Positions 55,318 through 63,912 of a stretch of 64,000 bases of DNA are shown piece by piece; position 1 is the stretch's first letter, and each line of letters starts with the position of its first letter. The notes beneath the pieces were generated by a model that worked only from the letters and a program-made list of their open reading frames with translations, searched no databases and was not told where the DNA came from. This DNA is from Paractinoplanes pyxinae (GTDB lineage: Bacteria > Actinomycetota > Actinomycetes > Mycobacteriales > Micromonosporaceae), in contig NZ_JAPNTZ010000008.1 in assembly GCF_026626335.1 (NCBI RefSeq), positions 248,001 to 312,000 of the forward strand, given 5' to 3'. The translations under genes and the position numbers were made by a program.

Positions 55318-56751
55318 GTGACCGCCAAGACCGTGCTGCACAACTTCATCGGCGGCGCCCCGGCCGCGCCGGCCGAGGGCCGATACGAAGACCTGATCGA
55401 CCCGGCCACCGGCGAGGTGTTCGCGTCCGCCCCGGTTTCCGGCCAGCCGGACGTCGACAAGGCGATGGAGGCGGCCTCCACCGCGTTCGAGAGCTGGCGC
55501 AACACCACACCCAGCGAGCGCCAGCAGGCCCTGCTCAAGTTCGCCGACGCGGTCGAGGCCCGGGCCGACGAGCTGGTCAAGGCCGAGTCGCAGAACACCG
55601 GCAAGCCGCTCGGCCTGACCGCCAGCGAGGAGCTGCCGCCCGCGATCGACCAGCTCCGCTTCTTCGCCGGCGCCGCCCGGCTGCTCGAGGGCCGCTCGGC
55701 CGGTCAGTACATGCAGGGCTTCGAGAGCTACGTGCGGCGCGAGCCGATCGGCGTGTGCGCGCAGGTCACGCCCTGGAACTACCCGCTCATGATGGCGGTC
55801 TGGAAGATCGCGCCCGCCCTGGCCGCCGGCAACACGGTCGTGCTCAAGCCGTCCGACACCACCCCGGTCACCTCGGTCATGCTGGCCGAGATCGCGGCCG
55901 AGTTCCTGCCCGCCGGCGTGTTCAACGTGCTCGTCGGCGACCGCGACACCGGCCGCGAGCTGGTCACCCACAAGACCCCGCAGATGGTGTCGATCACCGG
56001 CTCGGTCCGCGCCGGCATGGAGGTGGCCTCGGCCGCCTCGGCCGACCTCAAGCGCACCCACCTCGAGCTGGGCGGCAAGGCCCCGGTCGTGGTGTTCGAC
56101 GACGCCGACGTCGAGGCCGCGGCGGCCGCCATCGCCGAGGCGGGCTACTTCAACGCCGGCCAGGACTGCACGGCCGCCACCCGGGTGCTCGCCTCCCCGC
56201 GGGTCTACTCCGACTTCGTGGCCGCGCTCAGCGACGCCGCCAAGGGCACCAAGACCGGCGCCGCCGACGACGAGGACGTGCTCTACGGCCCGCTCAACAA
56301 CGCGCGCCAGCTCGAGCGGGTGTCCGGCTTCGTCGACCGCCTGCCCGACCACGCCGTGCTGGGCGCCGGCGGCTCCCGCGTGGGCGACCGCGGCTACTTC
56401 TACTCCCCCACGGTCGTCTCCGGCCTCAAGCAGACCGACGAGGTGATCCAGGACGAGATCTTCGGCCCGGTCATCACCGTCCAGCAGTTCAGCGACGAGG
56501 ACGAGGCGGTCGCCTGGGCCAACGGCGTCGAGTACGGCCTGGCCTCCTCGGTGTGGACGAAGGACCACGGCCGCGCGATGCGCATGACGCAGCGCCTCGA
56601 CTTCGGCTGCGTCTGGGTCAACTGCCACATCCCGCTGGTGGCCGAGATGCCCCACGGCGGCTTCAAGCACTCCGGCCACGGCAAAGACCTGTCGGTCTAC
56701 GGCCTCGAGGACTACACCCGCCTGAAGCACGTGATGCACAGTCTCGGGTGA
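55318..56751 (+). CDS. Aldehyde dehydrogenase, gamma-aminobutyraldehyde dehydrogenase type
   Basis: 477 residues from GTG 55318. The ALDH landmarks are PWNYPLMMAVWKIAPALAAGNTVVLKPSDTTP, ITGSVRAG (NAD loop), E250 in HLELGGKAP and C284 in NAGQDCTAATRV, the catalytic thiol. LNNARQLERVSGFVDR, EIFGPVITV and the end PLVAEMPHGGFKHSGHGKDLSVYGLEDYTRLKHVM match the PuuC/YdcW (gamma-aminobutyraldehyde/aminoaldehyde) group. It would oxidise an aminoaldehyde to the amino acid with NAD. A terminator (56760-56783) follows. The cluster with an Lrp regulator and an FAD-dependent amine oxidase supports polyamine or GABA catabolism. Confidence 0.9.
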   Translation: MTAKTVLHNFIGGAPAAPAEGRYEDLIDPATGEVFASAPVSGQPDVDKAMEAASTAFESWRNTTPSERQQALLKFADAVEARADELVKAESQNTGKPLGLTASEELPPAIDQLRFFAGAARLLEGRSAGQYMQGFESYVRREPIGVCAQVTPWNYPLMMAVWKIAPALAAGNTVVLKPSDTTPVTSVMLAEIAAEFLPAGVFNVLVGDRDTGRELVTHKTPQMVSITGSVRAGMEVASAASADLKRTHLELGGKAPVVVFDDADVEAAAAAIAEAGYFNAGQDCTAATRVLASPRVYSDFVAALSDAAKGTKTGAADDEDVLYGPLNNARQLERVSGFVDRLPDHAVLGAGGSRVGDRGYFYSPTVVSGLKQTDEVIQDEIFGPVITVQQFSDEDEAVAWANGVEYGLASSVWTKDHGRAMRMTQRLDFGCVWVNCHIPLVAEMPHGGFKHSGHGKDLSVYGLEDYTRLKHVMHSLG

Positions 56752-56759
56752 TTGAGTGT

Positions 56760-56783
56760 GGGGGCCGCTGGCGGGCGGCCCCC
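56760..56783. terminator. Bidirectional hairpin terminator
   Basis: GGGGGCCG (56760-56767) pairs with CGGCCCCC (56776-56783) around an 8-base loop. It lies between the convergent aldehyde dehydrogenase (ends 56751) and the saccharopine-dehydrogenase-like gene (ends 56789). Confidence 0.75.
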
Positions 56784-56788
56784 GCTTC

Positions 56789-57991
56789 TTACCGTTCTTG
56801 AAGTTCCCAGGGGCTTCCGTACGCCGTGAGCAGGTCGAGGAACGGCACGGGATCGAAGGCCTCGGGCCCCAGAACACCGGCGCCTTCCCAGGTGCCGGAA
56901 GCCAGCAGTTCGAGGGCGACGATCGGGTTCACCGCCGTCTGCCAGACCACGGCCTGGGCGCCGTACTCGCGCATCGACCACTCGTTGTCGACCAGGTGGT
57001 ACAGGTACACCTCGCGCGGTTCACCGCTTTTGGCTGTGCCCTTCACCCACGTACCGGCGCAGGTCTTGCCCGTCATCTTGTCGCCCAGCGTGGCCGGATC
57101 GGGCAGCACCGCGGCCACCACGTCACGCGGCGAAACCTCCGCGCCCTTGACCCGTACCGGCGTCGTCTTGTCCAGGCCCAGCTTGCGCAGCGTCTTCAGC
57201 ACGTCGATGAACTCCGTGCCCAGCCCGTACTTGAAGGTGACCTTGCCGGCGTCGACCCAGCGCGGGATCAGCAGCACCTCCTCGTGCTCGACGTGCACGC
57301 ACTCCACCGGCCCGATGCCGCCCGGGAAGTCGAACACCTCGGGCTCGGCGAACGGCTCGGTCGTGTACCAGCCGCGGTCCTTCTCGTAGATGACCGGCGG
57401 GTTCAGGCACTCCTCGATGGTCGTCCACACCGAGAACGACGGCGCGAACTCGTAGCCCTCGACGACCAGGTTCGCCCCGTCGCGGACGCCGATCTCGTCG
57501 ATCGAGTCGAACAGGTGCTCGGCCGCGTACTTGGCGAAGATGTCCGACAGGCCCGGCTCGACGCCGATGCCGACCAGGGCGAGCCGGTTCTCGCTCTTCC
57601 ACGCCTCGTCGGCCGCGAACTGCTCATCGCCCAGCTTCACGCCGGTCCGCCGGTACGGGTCGGTCGGGTGCGGGTGGGACAGCGACATGGCCATGTCGAG
57701 GTAGTGGGCGCCGGCCGCGGCCGCGCCCTCGAAGACCGGCATCACGAAGCGCGGGTCGACGGCGTTGAAGACGTGGGTGATGCCGTGTTCCTGGCAGAGC
57801 TCCTTGATGGCGGCTGCTGACGACGCGTCGACCTTTGCCGCCACGAACCTTTCGTCCCGGCCGGCCGCCGCCTTCTCGGCCCGCGCGAGGTCGTAGTCGG
57901 CGATGACGAACAGGTCGAAGAAGCTGCGGCGGGCCGCGATGGCAGCGGCGGCGGATCCGACACCGCCCGCTCCGACGGCGAGGATGCGCAT
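56789..57991 (-). CDS. Saccharopine-dehydrogenase-family protein
   Basis: 400 residues from ATG 57991. The N-terminal Rossmann fold is RILAVGAGGVGSAAAAIAARRSFFDLFVIADYDLARAEKAAAG (G-x-G-G-V-G). Then VDASSAAAIKELCQEHGITHVFNAVDPRFVMPVFEGAAAAGAHYLDMA and the catalytic-domain VGIGVEPGLSDIFAKYAAEHLFD, and a C-terminal part (TFKYGLGTEFIDVLKTLRKLGLDK). This fold includes saccharopine dehydrogenase and carboxynorspermidine dehydrogenase, which both join an amino group to an oxo-acid. Given the polyamine-type neighbours the latter activity is attractive, but cannot be shown from sequence. It is divergent from the Lrp-type gene, 222 bases away. Confidence 0.8.
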   Translation of the reverse strand: MRILAVGAGGVGSAAAAIAARRSFFDLFVIADYDLARAEKAAAGRDERFVAAKVDASSAAAIKELCQEHGITHVFNAVDPRFVMPVFEGAAAAGAHYLDMAMSLSHPHPTDPYRRTGVKLGDEQFAADEAWKSENRLALVGIGVEPGLSDIFAKYAAEHLFDSIDEIGVRDGANLVVEGYEFAPSFSVWTTIEECLNPPVIYEKDRGWYTTEPFAEPEVFDFPGGIGPVECVHVEHEEVLLIPRWVDAGKVTFKYGLGTEFIDVLKTLRKLGLDKTTPVRVKGAEVSPRDVVAAVLPDPATLGDKMTGKTCAGTWVKGTAKSGEPREVYLYHLVDNEWSMREYGAQAVVWQTAVNPIVALELLASGTWEGAGVLGPEAFDPVPFLDLLTAYGSPWELQER

Positions 57992-58069
57992 GATGACCGT
58001 ACCTTTCGGACATTTAGGAAGCTGGATCACTGAAACCGTGCGTGCAGAGCCTCTGCGCCACGGAAAAGC

Positions 58070-58098
58070 TTGTCAAGAGCGATCAACTCTGCGATAAA
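58070..58098 (+). promoter_or_regulatory. Promoter of the Lrp-type regulator gene
   Basis: TTGTCA (58070-58075), a 17-base spacer, then GATAAA (58093-58098). Transcription from here would give a ~110-base leader before the GTG at 58213. This is the best sigma-70-type match of the region. Confidence 0.5.
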
Positions 58099-58212
58099 CG
58101 CTTCTACGCGGTTCACCCCGGGCCGCCGCCATCGGAACGGATTCCCTTGATCGACGCAGACCGGACGAGTGATTCCATTGCCGTCCATCAGCGTGAAAGG
58201 AAGAATCGCGGC

Positions 58213-58671
58213 GTGACGGCGGACCTGGCACTGGACGAGATCAACAAGCAGATCATCGAGCACCTGCAGCGCGACGGGCGGATGTCGTACGCGACGCTGG
58301 CCAAGACGATCGGGCTCTCCGAGGCGGCCGTGCGCCAGCGCGTGCAACGCCTGCTCGACGGCGGCCTCATGCAGATCGTGGCGGTGACCGACCCGCTCAC
58401 CCTGGGCTTCGCCCGGCAGGCCATGGTCGGGCTCAAGGTGAACGGCGACCTGCGGGCCATCGCCGACGAGATCGCTCAGATCCCCGAGGTCGACTATGTG
58501 GTGATCTGCGCCGGCGGCTTCGACCTGCTGGTGGAGCTCGTCTGCACCGACGACGAGCACCTGCTCGACCTGCTCAACGAGAAGATCCGCACGATCAAGG
58601 GCGTCCTCGCCTGCGAGACGTTCATGTATCTGAAGCTGGCGAAACAGACGTACGCGTGGGGAACTCGATGA
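58213..58671 (+). CDS. Lrp/AsnC-family transcriptional regulator
   Basis: 152 residues from GTG 58213 (AAAGGAAG about 13 bases upstream). The frame is open 171 bases further up, but the chosen start fits the family. The helix-turn-helix is LDEINKQIIEHLQRDGRMSYATLAKTIGLSEAAVRQRVQRLLDGGLMQIVAVTDP; the RAM domain is QAMVGLKVNGDLRAIADEIAQIPEVDYVVICAGGFDLLVELVCTDDEHLLDLLNEKIRTIKGVLACETFMYLKLAKQTYAWG. It overlaps the FAD-oxidase gene by four bases (ATGA). It probably responds to an amino acid or amine and controls itself, the FAD oxidase and perhaps the aldehyde dehydrogenase. Confidence 0.92.
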   Translation: MTADLALDEINKQIIEHLQRDGRMSYATLAKTIGLSEAAVRQRVQRLLDGGLMQIVAVTDPLTLGFARQAMVGLKVNGDLRAIADEIAQIPEVDYVVICAGGFDLLVELVCTDDEHLLDLLNEKIRTIKGVLACETFMYLKLAKQTYAWGTR

Positions 58672-59942
58672 TTCCGTCGTTCTGGCTGAGCACGCTCGAC
58701 CCGGTGACGCCGCGGGCGCCGCTGCCGGGCGACCGGTCGTACGACGTGGCGATCGCCGGGGGCGGCTACACCGGACTGTGGACGGCCTACTACCTCTCGC
58801 AGCTCGCGCCTTCGCTCTCCATCGCTGTTCTCGAGGCTTCTTATTGCGGGTACGGTGCTTCCGGGCGCAACGGGGGCTGGGCCTCAGGGCTGTTCCCCGT
58901 CAGCGAGGCCAAGCTGGCTCGCAAGTACGGGGCGCCTCAGGCGGAGGCGATGCATGCCGAGCTGGCCGACGCGGTCGACGAAGTGGGCCGGGCGTCCGCG
59001 GCCGAGGGGATCGACTGCCACTACGCCAAGGGCGGCACGATCTCGCTGGCCCGCTCCCCCGCCCAGCTGCGGCGGGCCCGGTCGGCCCCGGGCTTCCTGG
59101 CCGCCGCCGAGGCGAAGGCCATCTGCAACGCGACCGACGTGCTCGGCGGCGTCTACAGCCCCGACTGCGCCGCCCTGCATCCCGCGCGGCTCGTGCGCGG
59201 CCTGGCTTCGGTGGTCGAGGCTCGGGGCGTCGACATCTTCGAAGGCACCCGCGTCCAGTCGCTCGAGCGCGGCCAGGTGGTCACCGACCACGGCACGGTC
59301 ACGGCCGGCACGGTCGTTCGCGCCCTCGAGGGCTACACGGCCCAACTGGCCGGCCACCGCCGCGCCCTGGCCCCCGTCTACTCCCTGATGATCGCCACCG
59401 AGCCGCTGCCCGCCGCGGACTGGGAGCGCATCGGCCTGGCCCGGCGCGAGACGTTCACCGACGAGCGCCACATGATCATCTACGGCCAGCGCACGGCCGA
59501 CGACCGCCTGGCCTTCGGCGGTCGCGGCGCCCCGTACCACTTCGGCTCGCGCATCGAGCCCTCGTACGACCAGGTGCCCGAGGTGTTCGACAGCCTGCGC
59601 CACACGCTGACCGACATGTTCGGCATCCGCCCCGAGATCGCGTACCGGTGGGGCGGTCCGCTCGGCATCCCCCGCGACTGGATGCCCAGCGTGGGCCTGC
59701 GCGACGGCGTGGCCTGGGCCGGCGGCTACGTGGGGGACGGGGTGGCCGCGGCCAACCTGGCCGGTCGCACCCTGGCCGACCTGATCACCGGCACCGAGTC
59801 CGTGCGGACCACCCTGCCCTGGGTCGGGCACCGCTCCCGCCGGTGGGAGCCGGAGCCGCTGCGCTGGCTCGGCATCAACGCGGCCCTGCGGGCGACCAAC
59901 CTGCGCGACGCTCTGGAGAAGCACCCAGCGCCGGCCCGCTAA
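58668..59942 (+). CDS. FAD-dependent amine/amino-acid oxidase (PuuB/glycine-oxidase type)
   Basis: 424 residues from ATG 58668, overlapping the Lrp stop; GGGGA lies six bases upstream. FAD fold: VAIAGGGYTGLWTAYYLSQLAPSLSIAVLEASYCGYGASGRNGGWASGLFP (GxGxxG then GASGRNGG, the DAO/PuuB hallmark). Other pieces: AHPARLVRGLASVVEARGVDIFEGTRV, MIIYGQRTADDRLAFGGRGAPYHFG and RWGGPLGIPRDWMPSVGLRDGVAWAGGYVGDGVAAANLAGRTLADLITG. It would oxidise an amine or glutamyl-amine with O2, giving aldehyde, H2O2 and ammonia; the aldehyde could feed the dehydrogenase at 55318. Substrate not proven. Convergent with the XRE-type gene (4-base overlap). Confidence 0.87.
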   Translation: MIPSFWLSTLDPVTPRAPLPGDRSYDVAIAGGGYTGLWTAYYLSQLAPSLSIAVLEASYCGYGASGRNGGWASGLFPVSEAKLARKYGAPQAEAMHAELADAVDEVGRASAAEGIDCHYAKGGTISLARSPAQLRRARSAPGFLAAAEAKAICNATDVLGGVYSPDCAALHPARLVRGLASVVEARGVDIFEGTRVQSLERGQVVTDHGTVTAGTVVRALEGYTAQLAGHRRALAPVYSLMIATEPLPAADWERIGLARRETFTDERHMIIYGQRTADDRLAFGGRGAPYHFGSRIEPSYDQVPEVFDSLRHTLTDMFGIRPEIAYRWGGPLGIPRDWMPSVGLRDGVAWAGGYVGDGVAAANLAGRTLADLITGTESVRTTLPWVGHRSRRWEPEPLRWLGINAALRATNLRDALEKHPAPAR

Positions 59943-61099
59943 CCGGCCACCCGCATCCGCTCGCAGAGGCCGCGCAACGCCGCCCCGCCCGCGCGGCGTT
60001 GCGCCCGGTCGAGCAGCCCACGCGCCGTCTCCTGCATCAGCGGCGACGAGTGCACGTGCTGCGGCGCGACCCGCTCCGCCACCAGCAGGTGCTTCACCGC
60101 TTCCGCTTCGCGACCCCACCCCGCGTACGCCCGGGCGAGATCGCCGTGGAAGAACACCAGCCGCGAGTTGACCCGGGCCGCACTAAGGTCGGCCGTGGTC
60201 GCGATCTCCACCGCCCGCCCCGGCTCCCCCGCGTCGGCCTCGAACCCGAGCCGCCACAGGTTCACGTTGGCCGGCCCGAAGAACAACGCCAGCGTGGTCG
60301 TCTCCCCGGTGCGCCGCGCGATCCGCCCCGCCTCGTCCATCCAGGACTGGTGCTCCTCGCCCCGGCCGGCCACCGCACACATCAGGCGAAGCACGCCGAG
60401 CATTTCCAGGCCGCCCGGAGCCGCCAGGCGTGACTCCAGCTCAGTGATCCCCCGCTGGGCCAGCGTGCTCTGCCGCGCGTACGAGCCGCAAGAATTCGCC
60501 GCACAAGCCCGAGCGAAGGCAGCCAGCGCCAGCAACACCGGGTCTTCGACCTCCTCCGCCACCTCCCGGCACCGCTCCGCGCCCAGCCAGGCGTCCGCCG
60601 CGAACCCGAGCGACCGCAACAGCGACGACGCCAGGAACGTCGCCTCACACAGCATCGCCAGCGCCGCACCCCGCTCCGGCCCGCGACAGGCCGCCTGCAG
60701 ATCCCGCAGCAGCCCCGGCAGCAGCCCGACCGCCCGCGCGTAGTCACACTCGTGCCGCAACCGCCGCACCAGCGCCAACTCCTCGGCCAGCCCCTGGCGG
60801 GCGTCGCCGCCCGCCAGCTCGAACTCGACCAGGGCCCGCCGGACCGCATGCACCCCGAGCTGCGCCTCGGCCACCCGACGATCCCCCGTGGACAACGCCG
60901 TCCCCGTCAGATCAACCACCGAGCACTCCAACGCCTCAGCGATGCCCGCCAGCACGAACAGGTTGTCGGCCGCCTGCAGCCCCCGCTCGATCCGGCTCCA
61001 CGAGGCGTGCGAGATGCCCGCCCGGTCCGCCGCCAGGCGCACACTCCATCCCCGCAGCAGCCGCCGCCCCCGGATCCGCTCCCCGATGCTCATCGCCAT
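59939..61099 (-). CDS. XRE-family regulator with TPR-like C-terminal domain
   Basis: 386 residues from ATG 61099 (a second ATG six bases downstream is possible). The N-terminal 65 residues form a lambda-Cro-like helix-turn-helix: GERIRGRRLLRGWSVRLAADRAGISHASWSRIERGLQAADNLFVLAGIAEALECSVVDL. The rest (about 90-380) is alpha-helical repeats (DPVLLALAAFARACAANSCGSYARQSTLAQRGITEL, WGREAEAVKHLLVAERVAPQHVHSSP), as in the actinobacterial regulators with C-terminal TPR sensors. Ligand unknown. It ends in a four-base overlap with the FAD-oxidase gene. Confidence 0.87.
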   Translation of the reverse strand: MAMSIGERIRGRRLLRGWSVRLAADRAGISHASWSRIERGLQAADNLFVLAGIAEALECSVVDLTGTALSTGDRRVAEAQLGVHAVRRALVEFELAGGDARQGLAEELALVRRLRHECDYARAVGLLPGLLRDLQAACRGPERGAALAMLCEATFLASSLLRSLGFAADAWLGAERCREVAEEVEDPVLLALAAFARACAANSCGSYARQSTLAQRGITELESRLAAPGGLEMLGVLRLMCAVAGRGEEHQSWMDEAGRIARRTGETTTLALFFGPANVNLWRLGFEADAGEPGRAVEIATTADLSAARVNSRLVFFHGDLARAYAGWGREAEAVKHLLVAERVAPQHVHSSPLMQETARGLLDRAQRRAGGAALRGLCERMRVAG

Positions 61100-61248
61100 G
61101 CCGCCACCGTAGGACCGCCGCCTGCAGTCCTGTTACGCCCGCGTACCGGTCCGCCCGGCGGCGGTGTGCCTTGCGTCACATGTGAAACAAGGCAGTCCGC
61201 TCATCCCGTGGAGACACTGACACCGATGGCGACTTGAGGATGACCACC

Positions 61249-61983
61249 ATGCGCGACGAATTCCAGAGGATCGAGTGGGCCGAGCCGCCGATGGGCGATC
61301 TCGTCGGCGAGGCAGTTGCCCAGGGGCGCCGGATGCGGACCGCGCGACGATTCCGTGCCGGCGGCGCCGGCTTGGCCGTGCTCGTCGCGATCGGCCTGGC
61401 CGCGATCCCGATCGTTCGCAGCACCGGCGCGCCGGCGCCCGCGGGGCAGGAAACTCTCGTCGCGGCGGCCCCGGCCCCGAGCAGTTCCGCTCCGGCGCCT
61501 GTCACGGCCCGGGTCAAGGGCACCCCGGCCGGCCTGCTGAAACTGCTGCTGGACGAGTTGCCGGAGGGCAAGACCAGCCATTACGCCGGTCTCGTCGAAT
61601 CCGGCGATGTGTCGGTCCAGACCTTCCTCGACCGGGGCCAAGGACCGGGAATGATCCGGTTGCACGTCATGACGCGTCCGGCGTCCGCGTTCAGCGGCGC
61701 CTGGACCCCGCTCAGCGGCGGCGCCAAGTATCAGGTCAAGAGCAACACCGGCAACTGCGTCCAGCAGACCATCGTGTGGGTCCATCACGCCGACGACACC
61801 CTGCTGCAGTTCGACCTGTACGGCTGCCCCGAGCTGGACGGCCGGAAGATGCGGCCGGCCCTGACCGCTCGCGAGGCGGCCGAGGTGGGCGCGGACCCGC
61901 GATGGGGTGTGAAGATCGACCCGGCCCTCAACCGGCAGGGCGCGGCCGCCTTCCCGCACCTGCCGACCGAGTTCGACAAGTGA
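61249..61983 (+). CDS. Single-pass membrane protein upstream of an ECF sigma factor
   Basis: 244 residues from ATG 61249 (TGAGGA eight bases upstream); an ATG at 61240 is the alternative. The N-terminal ~45 residues are cytosolic (MRDEFQRIEWAEPPMGDLVGEAVAQGRRMRTARRF), then one membrane helix (GAGLAVLVAIGLAAIPIV), a Pro/Ala/Ser linker and an extracytoplasmic domain with two cysteines (NTGNCVQQT, LYGCPEL). Its TGA overlaps the GTG of the SigE-type sigma gene (GTGA), so it is translationally coupled. The gene order (membrane protein, then sigma factor) and topology fit an anti-sigma-like partner, but no anti-sigma domain is recognised. Confidence 0.65.
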   Translation: MRDEFQRIEWAEPPMGDLVGEAVAQGRRMRTARRFRAGGAGLAVLVAIGLAAIPIVRSTGAPAPAGQETLVAAAPAPSSSAPAPVTARVKGTPAGLLKLLLDELPEGKTSHYAGLVESGDVSVQTFLDRGQGPGMIRLHVMTRPASAFSGAWTPLSGGAKYQVKSNTGNCVQQTIVWVHHADDTLLQFDLYGCPELDGRKMRPALTAREAAEVGADPRWGVKIDPALNRQGAAAFPHLPTEFDK

Positions 61984-62492
61984 GCCAGGCCGACGACGAC
62001 TTCGTCGAATACGCCCGCGCCTCGGCCGGTCAGCTGCGGCGCACCGCGTACCTGCTGTGCCGCGACTGGGACCTGGCGGCCGATCTGACCCAGACCACGC
62101 TGGCCCGGATGTTCCTGCACTGGCCGCGGATCAGCCGGCGCGAGAACCCGCACGCCTACGCCCGGCAGGTGCTCTCCCGCGCTTTCCTCGACCACCACCG
62201 GGCGAAACGCTCGCACGAGGTGGTGACGTCCGAGTTCAGCGACGTGCCGGCCGCCGGCGAAGACCCCGACCTGCGGCTGACGCTCGTCGACGCGCTCGGC
62301 CGGATACCGCCGCGCGACCGGGCCATCGTGGTGCTGCGCTACTGGGAAGACCTCAGCGTCGAGTCGGTGGCCGAGATCCTCGGCCTGCCGACCGGCACCG
62401 TGACCTCGCAGAGCGCCCGCTCGCTGGCGCGTCTACGCCACCTGCTCGGCCAACCGGCCGGACCGGCCGCCGGGAATTCGCTCTTCGCCTGA
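61980..62492 (+). CDS. SigE-family ECF RNA polymerase sigma factor
   Basis: 170 residues from GTG 61980. Region 2: FVEYARASAGQLRRTAYLLCRDWDLAADLTQTTLARMFLHWPRISRRENPHAYARQVLSRAFLDHHRAKR; region 4: ALGRIPPRDRAIVVLRYWEDLSVESVAEILGLPTGTVTSQSARSLARLRHLL. The short form, with no N-terminal or C-terminal extension, is the actinobacterial SigE-like group (TIGR02983), which usually lacks a classical anti-sigma factor. It is coupled to the single-pass membrane protein upstream, a plausible regulator of it. Downstream, a convergent membrane protein gene ends 14 bases away. Confidence 0.92.
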   Translation: MSQADDDFVEYARASAGQLRRTAYLLCRDWDLAADLTQTTLARMFLHWPRISRRENPHAYARQVLSRAFLDHHRAKRSHEVVTSEFSDVPAAGEDPDLRLTLVDALGRIPPRDRAIVVLRYWEDLSVESVAEILGLPTGTVTSQSARSLARLRHLLGQPAGPAAGNSLFA

Positions 62493-62505
62493 ACGCCGGG
62501 AGCGA

Positions 62506-63561
62506 TCAGGCTGTGGTCGGGGTGCGGACCGTCGCCCGCTGGGGCCAGACGCAGCAAACGACGATGGCGAGGATCGGGAGCAGCGACAGGATGGCGAGCG
62601 GCTCGGCGCCGAAGAAGACGAAACCGCCCCAGTACACCGAGGGGCCGTGGCCGTTGCGGTGGGTGTTGGCCAGCAGGGAGCCGGTCGAGGTGGGGATGTT
62701 GCCCAGGCAGGCCGGGGCGAGCAACAGCAGGGTGGCCACGCAGAGCCTCGAGTACGCCCGCTGACGGCCCGGGCCGTAGCGGCGTACGCGCTTGGCGGTG
62801 GAGAGCCCGAACAGGGCGCCGAGCAGAGCGCCGGCCAGCCCGCCGAGGATGGTGTCGCGCAGGTGGCCGGGCGGCTCGGCCCACATCACGTCGAGGTTCA
62901 GGGCGGACGGGTACTGCCCGGTGACCTGCACCGCGGCGAGATAGCCGGCGCGCGTGCCGGTCACCTCGGCGAACACGGTCTGCGGACCGTTGCGGTCAAC
63001 CGTGGTTCGCACATCTCGCCAGCCGTGTGCGCGCATCTGCCGGGTGACGTCGGCGGCGACCTGCTCCACGCCGGTTTGCGGAGGCATCATGCCGGCCACA
63101 CTGGTCCGGCCGGCCCGCACGCCGGTGCCGCCGTGCAACGTGTTCTTGCTGTACGGGTTCCAGAAGGTCTGCCGCCCGTACTGGTCGGCCGTCTCGTCGA
63201 ATGGGACCGGCAGAACAGTGGGCGCGAGGCCGATCACCGTGGCCTTGTCCGGCGCCATCGAGTCCACATCCCGCCAGGCCAGCCACGAGCCGAGCGCAAT
63301 TCCGCTCAGCCCACCGAGCACGGCCGCGAACGCCGCGATCACAAACGCCCGCCGCCCGAACTCGGCGAGACGCCGCCCGAGCCCGTGCCGCAGCAGCACA
63401 GCCGCTTCCCGCGCGGCCGGCCGCGACCGACCCGGCCCGGCGGCGTCGAGCAGCGTCGCGAGGATCTCCGGCCCACGCTCGCGCCGATACGTCCGCGGAT
63501 AGGCCACCAGCAACCTCCGATACCGGCGGGCCAGACGCATGGTGCGGAGGTCGTCGGGCAT
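62506..63561 (-). CDS. Membrane protein coupled to a PadR-family regulator
   Basis: 351 residues. The N-terminus RLARRYRRLLVAYPRTYRRERGPEILATLLDAAGPGRSRPAAREAAVLLRHGL is the short helical prefix that precedes many actinobacterial membrane proteins next to PadR genes (related to the 'permease prefix' pattern). Membrane helices: RRAFVIAAFAAVLGGLSGIALGSWLA, TILGGLAGALLGALFGL, LCVATLLLLAPACLG and LLPILAIVVCCVWP. A large loop (about 105-240) lies outside. The ATG is 11 bases after the PadR stop, so both are in one operon under PadR control. It resembles no transporter I can name. Confidence 0.75.
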   Translation of the reverse strand: MPDDLRTMRLARRYRRLLVAYPRTYRRERGPEILATLLDAAGPGRSRPAAREAAVLLRHGLGRRLAEFGRRAFVIAAFAAVLGGLSGIALGSWLAWRDVDSMAPDKATVIGLAPTVLPVPFDETADQYGRQTFWNPYSKNTLHGGTGVRAGRTSVAGMMPPQTGVEQVAADVTRQMRAHGWRDVRTTVDRNGPQTVFAEVTGTRAGYLAAVQVTGQYPSALNLDVMWAEPPGHLRDTILGGLAGALLGALFGLSTAKRVRRYGPGRQRAYSRLCVATLLLLAPACLGNIPTSTGSLLANTHRNGHGPSVYWGGFVFFGAEPLAILSLLPILAIVVCCVWPQRATVRTPTTA

Positions 63562-63572
63562 GGCGATCCCTT

Positions 63573-63905
63573 TCAGGCGTGGCGGGGAGCGCCGGCGGGA
63601 CGGGCCGCGCTCAACCGCTGAGTGACCATGCGAGCGTCGCGCCGCATCTGCTCAGCCTCGGCCCCCAGCGCCGCGATGCCCGCATCGGTCAGCCGGTAGT
63701 AGCGCCGGAGCCGGCCATCGACAGTCTCTTCCCGGTCAACCTCGACAAGCCCCTCATCACTGAGCCGGTCAAGCGCCGCATACAACGTCCCGGCCGCCAG
63801 ACGCGTCCGATCACCCGACAGCCGAGCCACTTCCTTGATCACCGCATACCCGTGCAGCGGCACCGGAGCAAGCGCCGACAGAATCAAAAAACTGGGTCGC
63901 CGCAT
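63573..63905 (-). CDS. PadR-family transcriptional regulator
   Basis: 110 residues from ATG 63905. The PadR winged helix is RRPSFLILSALAPVPLHGYAVIKEVARLSGDRTRLAAGTLYAALDRLSDEGLVEVDREETVDGRLRRYYRLTDAGIAALGAEAEQMRRD, with the HGYAVIKEV and AGTLYAALDRLSDEGLV signatures and the wing RRYYRLT. The C-terminal dimerisation helix is short (PadR subfamily 2). A promoter with -35 GCTGAA (63936-63941, minus strand TTCAGC) and -10 TATATT (63913-63918) places the start of transcription at the ATG itself, so the mRNA is probably leaderless. It controls the membrane-protein gene that follows by 11 bases. Confidence 0.9.
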   Translation of the reverse strand: MRRPSFLILSALAPVPLHGYAVIKEVARLSGDRTRLAAGTLYAALDRLSDEGLVEVDREETVDGRLRRYYRLTDAGIAALGAEAEQMRRDARMVTQRLSAARPAGAPRHA

Positions 63906-63912
63906 GCCCGCC

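Noticed and set aside
53099..55321. 740-codon plus-strand open frame antisense to the sensor kinase
   Set aside because: Low-complexity shadow; all kinase motifs lie on the minus strand.
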